Positions 57,813-64,000 of a stretch of 64,000 bases of DNA are shown here, piece by piece; position 1 is the first letter of the stretch, and every line of letters begins with the position of its first letter. The position numbers were made by a program, and so were the translations under genes. This DNA is from Polytrichum commune (Eukaryota; Streptophyta; Polytrichopsida; Polytrichales; Polytrichaceae): NCBI GenBank assembly GCA_950295325.1, contig OX485804.1:4898001-4962000 (forward strand), written 5' to 3'. Under the pieces are notes generated by a model that did not search any database, was not told where the DNA came from, and saw only the letters and a program-made list of their open reading frames with translations.

Positions 57813-58790
57813 TTATTTTTTTTTCGCGGCCTTGTCCTTGTTTTTGGCAGCCTCCATGGCTCTGAAAATCTCAGGCCCGCGGCTATAACCGTTTTTGTTG
57901 ACGGACCCGGAATACGTGTCGTTCTTCCAAATTTTGGACGCGCTCCCGAATTGTACGGAGTGGTATTGTGAGTGGAATATGAGTGCGTTTGCGAGAGGGA
58001 ATGTCTTGCGCTACGGCGGAGGGCCAAACAATGATCGGACTTGGATGATGCGGCCTTGAGGGCGTGCCTATCCAAGGAGGACGTGGAGGAGGGCCGGGCA
58101 CCAAGCGAGCAGGTAGCCACCTGCGAAACGTCATAGGAAGATAAGAATAAGAATGGAGTGGGGAAAATAATGAGAGCGGTTTGGGGTGGGCGCTCGTAAA
58201 GATAACGGCACGCACACGCAAGACAAGGGAAGCAAAAGCGGGAAAGGGGTTTAAGAGGGCACCTTGGCTTTGGGGACGTCCAAGCGGGGGACGGTGGGCA
58301 CGAGGGGGGCGTCAACGGGAGCATCCGGAGCCGATCGAACTATTGCATTGTTGAATGGCGGGGGGGAGTCGAGGCGTGGAGGGCCCACAATCGCGGAGGA
58401 CATTGCGGGGGGAGGAACGGAGTCGTCGGGGGAGGTGTGGCATGGGGGGCCTTCCATGCAGAGACGCCGGTTGGGCCCACGGCGAGCGATGGCGTCGTCC
58501 GTAGAGGGCGAGAGGTGTCCCAAACGAACGAACGTCCATTTCTCCTTGGAGAGGGAGGAGGGCGACGGGGCGTATGCGCGGGCGACAAGTGGGGGGGGGG
58601 GGGGGCTGTTGACGATGCCGTCGTCGATCCCGACGTCGCGGGAGTAATCCACGGCCGAGGCCGCGTCCACTGCCGAGAACTGGTAGAGGGATGGCATTTG
58701 GAAGTCCGTGACGTTGCGGGAAGGGGAGGCAAGGGGCGAGAGGGGACGGGAAGGGCCGTCGAGTACCGGGGCGCCACACAGGGGGGGAGA
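57813..58790 (-). pseudogene. Ser/Pro-rich gene of Y, frameshifted in last exon
   Basis: Exon 58263-58790 (176 codons) and exon 57813-58120 use the same AAG|GTGCCC donor as the X copy, with a CGCAG acceptor. Conserved words are MPSLYQFSAVDAASAVDYS, SSTSSLDRHALKAAS and RRSARHSLSQTHSYST. After SYSTHN the reading frame shifts. The homologous end YSRGPEIFRAMEA is in another frame that stops at TAA 57813-57815. The stretch between is 17 bp longer than in X and includes a palindrome-like TTGGACGCGCTCCCGAA (57934-57950). A run of 15 G at 58591-58605 encodes poly-Pro. The shift makes it probably defective. Confidence 0.68.
58591..58605. repeat. Run of 15 G in coding exon of Y
   Basis: Homopolymer read directly; on the minus strand it encodes consecutive Pro residues. 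Its length may be unreliable in sequencing. Confidence 0.95.
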
Positions 58791-59794
58791 CTGGGCAATA
58801 ACAACAACAACAACAACAAAAAGAAACATCCAAAAACGGAGCAAGCATTAGATATGTGAAGCACATGATACCAAGCAAAGACATGGAGGCATTTCAAATC
58901 AATTTATTTAATTTGGCGAGCCTCATGATGCTCTTATATACATTATCGCGGGGGCTTAGTGCCGCATTGCCGAAGGGGTTGGACCTAACAAAAAATGGGA
59001 TGCTACCGGCATGGAGCACAAGCTTTCTAAGGTAGGGTGCTAGTCTATCGACCAAAAATGTGTCTTTCTTATCGCCGGTCCAAGTATCCGGGAAGATGAC
59101 GTTGCCCGGGGGATTCAAGACGCTCTTGGCGGGGCTGTCGTCGATGAGGACGGTGTTCTCAGGAGTCGGCCACCACCCGTGGGGTGTCCCCTGCATCCGG
59201 GGGACGCCTCGCCAGAGTCTGGACCGGAGGACCATGAGGAACTGTTGTCCTCCGCCCCGTCTGCCAAACTTGGGCACCGGTTGACCTTTCTCGTCGAGCA
59301 GCTCGTCGCAGTCCTCTTGGCCGAGGACGAGGCAAGAGCTCGGGAGATCACGGAACAAGAAGTCGACGATGGGCTCCGTGTTCTCCATGACCATGGAGCT
59401 CCACACAATGACGTGAGCGAACTCGACCACCTCGCGAAGGAAGTCCCGCAAGCCGGGACGGGCGCGGACAACCTTGCGGTTCATGAGGGTGTCGAGCTCG
59501 CCGTCATAGTCCCTTTCGTCGGGTTGACGGAAGGGACGCGTGGGAACCTTGGGGATGTGTTGGGTATGACACAACACCCCGTTGAGGTCAAAAACTATGA
59601 AAGGTTTGTTCCGGGTGTGAGGTCCACTGGTCGAGGGGTTGCGACCTATCTCCGGGGGGTCCTGTGATGAACAACTCGACTAGTTTAATGCTATGATCCA
59701 ATAATGAAATTTTGCGTAGAAAATGAAGACAATGCATTATGGGAAAAGACGAGGAAGTGAGGAGGGTGCGAGGAATATGTGCTCAAGGGCACAC

Positions 59795-60254
59795 TTGCGA
59801 ACGAGCATTCGTGAATGAAGGTTGCGGGCGGCGATGCGCATCATTTACGAGCGCTCGTTCGTGAGCACGTCTACACGTACATTTACGAGCGGTCATTCGT
59901 GAAGGAGGTGGACAGTGGGTTGCACCCTTTCACGAACAAGCGTTCGCGAATGAGGTGGGTATGCAAGAATGAACATAATCGCATGAACATCCACAATAGA
60001 CAAGAAGGGGTCGAGGGCACAGAATTTGAAGCAATGCGATGCAGAGAACATAAGCTCATATATTAATTCGTTGAATATTTTACATTTCTCACGTGATAAT
60101 CTATCACATTTTCCTAAGGCAACATGATGCCGTGTCCTACAAAACTGGTCGGCCCTAAGGGGGATCGCTGAAGAGGGCTCTCGTGGGCCACTGGATGTCG
60201 ATGGAGAGAAAAACATCATGATGTCAGGGAGGTTACGAATGCGCCTTTGTAAAA
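59795..60254. repeat. Cluster of diverged palindromes in the Y intron
   Basis: Degenerate relatives with TTACGA-type arms lie at about 59795-59815, 59843-59864, 59882-59903, 59928-59950 and 60231-60254, mostly within the 619-nt intron 59662-60280. All belong to the GAACGC...GCGTTC subfamily. Confidence 0.7.
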
Positions 60255-60344
60255 AAATGGTATTCTCAGAAGAAAGTTACCTCGTCATCGGGGGGAGGGG
60301 CAACGGCGCTGGACCGAGCAGCAAGTCCCTCCTCAACGATTAAC

Positions 60345-60356
60345 GAACGCGCGTTC
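60345..60356. repeat. Palindrome GAACGCGCGTTC in former coding exon of Y
   Basis: A perfect core within ACGAACGCGCGTTCAT, read in the exon frame as MNARS. Confidence 0.8.
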
Positions 60357-60730
60357 ATAACCTCCAAAGTTGCAGCCGCCTCCGTCTCCATGGCCTCGGC
60401 CTCACGCTCCGACTGAGACGCTTGTGTCTGCTAGATGTGCAACGCATCTTCTTCCTTGGCGCCCAGGTCGAGCGCGTCCATTCACGCAGCAGGGGTCTCT
60501 TCCACGTCCATCCCCTGCACTCCTGCTGTGTCATTGGGGCTCCCCTGCACTCCTGCTGTGTCATTGGGGCTCCCCTGCGTGTCCTCCACAATGACCATGT
60601 CAGTGTGTCGCGTAGAGTCATCACTCTGTCTGTCTACTACCCTGGGGATAGCGGTGAAAGAGGTGTTGGTGTCTGAGGGCAGTCCTACCCTTGAAGGGGG
60701 AGCGGTGAGGACTGCATGACCTGAAGATTC

Positions 60731-60746
60731 ACGAACGCGCGTTCGT
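60731..60746. repeat. Palindrome ACGAACGCGCGTTCGT in former coding exon of Y
   Basis: A perfect 16-bp palindrome, about 200 bp before the duplication junction; read in the exon frame as RTRVRES. Confidence 0.88.
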
Positions 60747-60946
60747 AAATCCTCGTCCTCCTGGATGGCCGCCGCGACAGCATCGTGGGAGGTGGTCGAG
60801 GGAACCTCTGGGGGCGGAGGAGTGCCAACAGGCGTAGCGTGGGGCGCATGTTGGTGGGATGGTTCTTCTGGGAAGGGATACGCGGGCTGGGGAGGCGCCG
60901 AGAAGCTAGAATGGCGTCCGCCTTGTCATTGGATTGTCTGAGCTCC

Positions 60947-63900
60947 TGTGAGCCCAAAATGGTGCCCACATGTGGTGATTAACTCTTCGAAACCAATTTT
61001 AGTTTGACTTGGATGTGTTATGATTATTCACAAAACATAAAAAGAGTGAAGTGTGGTTTGGATTTAAGTTTAGGCATTAGAATGTGTTGTGTAGTTATTT
61101 CAAGGTTTGATTTCAATAAGAGGATGCCTTGATTATGTGAGTAAAGGGTAAGGTGAGGCAAGGTGAGCTCCGCGGGTTAAATGCCCACTTTTGGATCCAC
61201 CTTGGTAGTTTAGGAAGAAGGAAGCTTGGTGGAAGGGGATTAGTCCCTACTTTGAAGGTGAAGGTTAAGGGATTGTGATTGGAGGTGCTAATCCTCCCAC
61301 CCTATCCTCACCTCTCTCTCCCTCTCTCCCTCTCTCCCTCTTTGCTACTTAAGGTGTTCTTTCTCTCATTTGCGACTCTCTTCATCAAGTGCTCTCAAGG
61401 GAGCAAGCTCTTAAGAGCTTGAGCCACGTGTGTGGGGGATTGGTTTTTAGTGAAGTTAGTGAGTTAAGCTCTCTCTCTCTCAATGCCTCACAAGTGAGTG
61501 AGCTCTTAGAGTTTAAAGATTGCACGTGGTGATTAGGTAGGAGTTAGTGAAATTAGTTTGTTAGATTAGTTCATTACTTAGGAGCAAAGAAAAGAAAAAA
61601 AATAAGATAACTTCGAAAACATTGTATTAGTGGATGAGAGGGTTCGTATTAAGGTGCATGCTAGTAGTTGGTTGCCTATTCGGGTATTGGAACTCCGTAG
61701 GGTGAGACTGCAGCTGAGCTCCTGGGCTAACAGCACCGAAGCTGGGGTGAGACTGCAGCTGAGCTCCTGGGCTAACAACACCGAGGCTGTAGGGTGAGAC
61801 TGCAGCTGAGCTCCTGGGCTAACAGCACCGAAGCTGGGGTGAGACTATAGCTGAGCTCCTGGGCTAACATCACCGAGGCTGTAGGGTGAGACTGCAGCTG
61901 AGCTCCTGGGCTAACAACACCGAGGCTGTAGGGTGAGACTGCAGCTGAGCTCCTGGCTAACAGCACCGAGACTGGGATGAAATTGCGGGATGAGACTGCA
62001 ACTGAGCTAATTAGTAACAAACCATAATTAGGCCGTCTAAGTGTTAGCAAGGCTAAGCCCAATTAGTGGGTGTTAGCACTTAAGAAAATAAATCACCTTA
62101 GGCCATTTTAGTGGTGGCCAAGTAGTTAGATTCATTAGGCTAGTGGGTGCTACGTGTGGGTTGTATGAGTGTGTTGAACCATTGAGAAAAGTGTTTTTCA
62201 ACACTTGCACCTCTTGGTCAAAATAACTCACTGGCATTATTAATGGAGAATGTGGAGGATTCTTGCAATGGCAAGAAAAAGGAAGTGGAGATTAAAAGAG
62301 TGAGGGGAATGTCCTTAAGGGCATGTGTGGCTAAAGCCGCGGGTTGGACTCTTGAGAACACCAATTCTACCACAAGCCAAGAGGCTAACATTAATAAAGT
62401 ACAATGAGTGAAACAATATGTGTTCCTTTGGACATGAAAATTACCTTGCACATGGTTCAAAGTTGTAGAAGATACATGTGATTCTCAAAGCCATCACCCG
62501 GACTAGGACGCTTAAGGGTGGTGGGTTTGGCCTCACATCATCCCCAATCTCTTTCATAGTCTTTCTCTTCAAATTACTTGTACACATGTTTATAATCAAC
62601 GGAGGCGGAAGAGAAATATAATTTTCACAAGGTGGTTGAAAAAATTCGGGAACCCCTACACTACCTCCATGTTCTTGTAAATGAGCTTGATAGGGTTGGA
62701 AAGCATGAGCTTGAGCACTTTAATACCTTTGCATCACCTTATACATTTCATTAGAATTCCATGCATTCCTCTCTAAAGACCCCTCAATGCTAACCCTAGA
62801 AACGGTAGCAACAAGCGCAAAAAAATTTAGCAAGAAAAGCTCTAAGAAAGAAAGAGCTGGGCATTTGCTTGAACAGATTCTATGTTTTCACTCCAGCATA
62901 GTTGTTTTTTTAGTACATCCTCTTGTTTAGAGGCCATATCATTCCATTACATATCTATAAACCTTCCAAAACCCGGGAGGGTCTGCCTCACCTGTGCCCA
63001 TGCCACCAACCAAATCCAAAGAGAGGGTTAGTAACGTACATGAGGTGAATAACAACAGAACCCAATTGTTATCTATGTCAAACACATGAGTACGGTAAAA
63101 TCATAAGTTTTGTATCTAAGAATACTCAACAATACTAAGTACTCTACATGTTCCTTGGCCATTTGAGCTTAGTGTGTAACAATACTGAGGCCGGTAGTGT
63201 ACACCTTCCACAAGTCCTCACACACTTACACTAATCCAAATAGTTACTTAGGGTAAAATTGCCTAAGCGGTTTAACCTTTGAGAGGAAGGCTCAATGCTT
63301 TCCCCACCCTTCATATATGATTAGGTAAAAGCTCTCATCTGTAGATTCTTAGTGTGAGATCTATGGTTGAAAATAGTTAGGTAAACCTCACTTAGCCCTA
63401 GAACACTAAGTTCATTAGGGTTATGTTTTTTTACTAAATGTGTTCATCTATGGCACAGTAAGAACAAAGTATAGAGAGAGAGAGAGAGAGAGAGAACAAC
63501 CGTTCAAATTTCCACATAATCCAACGGAACTGCTTTGCTAAAAAATAAAAATTATTGGAAAAATTATATTTTATTAAAATCTGACATTGGCCCCTAGGCC
63601 ATGAATTGGCCTTCCATTTTTGGTGCACCCATTTGAGTGAGCTCGGGCCGTGTCAGACCATCCATTTTTTGATTAAAAAATTCATACCACCAAATCGGCC
63701 CGGCCTCTAGGTGTAAAGGGGTTGGGGCCGATTTCAGCCTTTTGACCAATCACAAGTGAGGATTTCAAGCCTCTTACACAATGAATTGGCCCGGCCTCTA
63801 GGTGTAAAGCGGCCCTTAGTTAGCACTCTTAGAACATTTGGTTTGCAGTATTCAACCTCTATGTTGGAACGGCTCAATTGGTAATTGTGGAGAGATGGAT

Positions 63901-64000
63901 GGCTCCTTGCAGATGATAAGAACTAAATTCCTTGAAACCATGTTAAGTTGGATGAAGTGGCAAGCAATTCATGTTGATGGATGATCACTTAGTAATTAAA
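60947..64000. repeat. Copy 2 of the >=3054-bp duplication (right half of Harbinger plus flank)
   Basis: It matches 11355-14408 at constant offset, including the 45/47-bp array (about 61698-62012), the AG microsatellite and the right Harbinger terminus with TTA (63784-63818). It begins abruptly at TGTGAGCCC after ACTCC-type unrelated sequence of Y, with only one shared base (C) at the junction. It continues past the window end. No left Harbinger end or nuclease remnant is present in this copy. Confidence 0.95.

Larger units (their letters stand above)
57414..60946. mobile_element. Truncated second copy (Y) of the X transposon family
   Basis: Its left terminus at 57414-57466 (AATACTATATTCGGTAA, TTGGAGACTTTTT, then GAGACTATTTAAGG) matches the left end of X, in the same orientation, 55 bp beyond the right end of X. 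The gene order inside is the same: the Ser/Pro-rich gene, then the phosphatase exon, both on the minus strand. Coding is more GC-rich and damaged (frameshift, two stops). The rest of the element is cut off at 60947 by the duplicated Harbinger block. No transposase gene or right terminus is left. Confidence 0.7.
58894..60946 (-). pseudogene. Phosphatase-bearing fusion gene of Y, truncated
   Basis: The last exon 58894-59661 is 768 nt, exactly as in X. It encodes the same FCP1/SCP1-like domain: FIVFDLNGVL, VRARPGLRDFL, VIVWSSM, VLIDDSPAKS and NVIFPDTW, ending in LNKLI. It joins across a 619-nt intron (GAG|GTAACT to ATCACAG) in phase 0 to an upstream exon from 60281. That exon reads in frame as an acidic, Pro-rich segment like the end of X exon 3, but carries TGA (60482-60484) and TAG (60431-60433). 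Everything upstream was removed at 60947. The phosphatase domain itself is open, but the Met used as a fall-back start in X is absent here (RNKPF in place of MMKPF). Confidence 0.72.

Noticed and set aside
58264-58859. Gly- and Arg-rich plus-strand frames
   Set aside because: They are antisense to the conserved Ser/Pro-rich exon of Y, which has a paralogue and splice sites on the minus strand.
11355-64000. The two 3-kb copies as long terminal repeats of a 50-kb retroelement
   Set aside because: The repeat starts inside a Harbinger element and runs past its TTA-flanked end, and the DNA between holds unrelated elements and genes, with no gag-pol.
1-64000. tRNA, rRNA or other structural RNA genes
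   Set aside because: I found no cloverleaf-compatible A/B box pair or rRNA-like stretch by eye; a covariance-model scan would be needed to exclude small RNAs.

Overview
The window is eukaryotic nuclear DNA, most likely from a plant lineage such as a streptophyte alga, bryophyte or fern. The evidence is short GT-AG introns, PIF/Harbinger and hAT transposase remnants, a truncated LINE, a tandem repeat of about 178 bp, and a giant DUF3638/DUF3645-type gene of a kind I associate with fungi, oomycetes, algae and seed-free plants. The species cannot be fixed from the sequence alone.

Left part (1-25 kb) is transposon-rich and holds no intact host gene that I recognise. It contains a possible solo transposon end near 1.7 kb and a 5'-truncated LINE at 3536-7421 with a 16-bp target duplication. 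A 5.0-kb PIF/Harbinger element at 9219-14223 has perfect 32-bp inverted ends and a TTA target duplication. Beyond it lie a decayed hAT transposase (about 14.9-15.3 kb), a tandem array of about nine units near 178 bp (16.86-18.4 kb), and several diverged dispersed or direct repeats.

Centre (25.26-34.93 kb) is one intronless open reading frame of 3221 codons. It is a complete member of the DUF6606/DUF3638/DUF3645 family, with a P-loop and helicase-like motifs. It is followed by about 5 kb of AT-rich DNA with no recognisable gene.

Right part (40.16-60.95 kb) is the most interesting. I interpret 40157-57358 as a single 17.2-kb transposon, called X here. Its inverted ends match at 27 of 28 positions and begin AACACTATATTCGTTA, and it is flanked by ATGT on both sides. 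It carries two divergent multi-exon genes running outward to the ends. On the plus strand is a DUF7869-type, probably DDE-like, transposase gene (53.6-56.7 kb). On the minus strand is a long gene that joins in phase a ParB/DGQHR-like domain, a long uncharacterised region, a coiled coil and an FCP1/SCP1-like HAD phosphatase domain, with a Ser/Pro-rich gene downstream. A second, truncated copy (Y, from 57414) repeats the same layout of phosphatase and Ser/Pro-rich genes. About 30 copies of a GC-rich palindrome (core ACGGACGCGCGTCCGT, with compensated variants) lie in introns, 5' regions and two or three coding spots of X and Y. I saw none in the first 40 kb. Two tandem arrays have exact periods of 135 bp and 95 bp and share only this palindrome.

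Right edge: Y is cut at 60947 by a copy, apparently base-for-base identical, of 11355-14408 (constant offset 49592). The copied block spans the right half of the Harbinger element plus its flank, so it is either a very recent segmental duplication or an assembly join.
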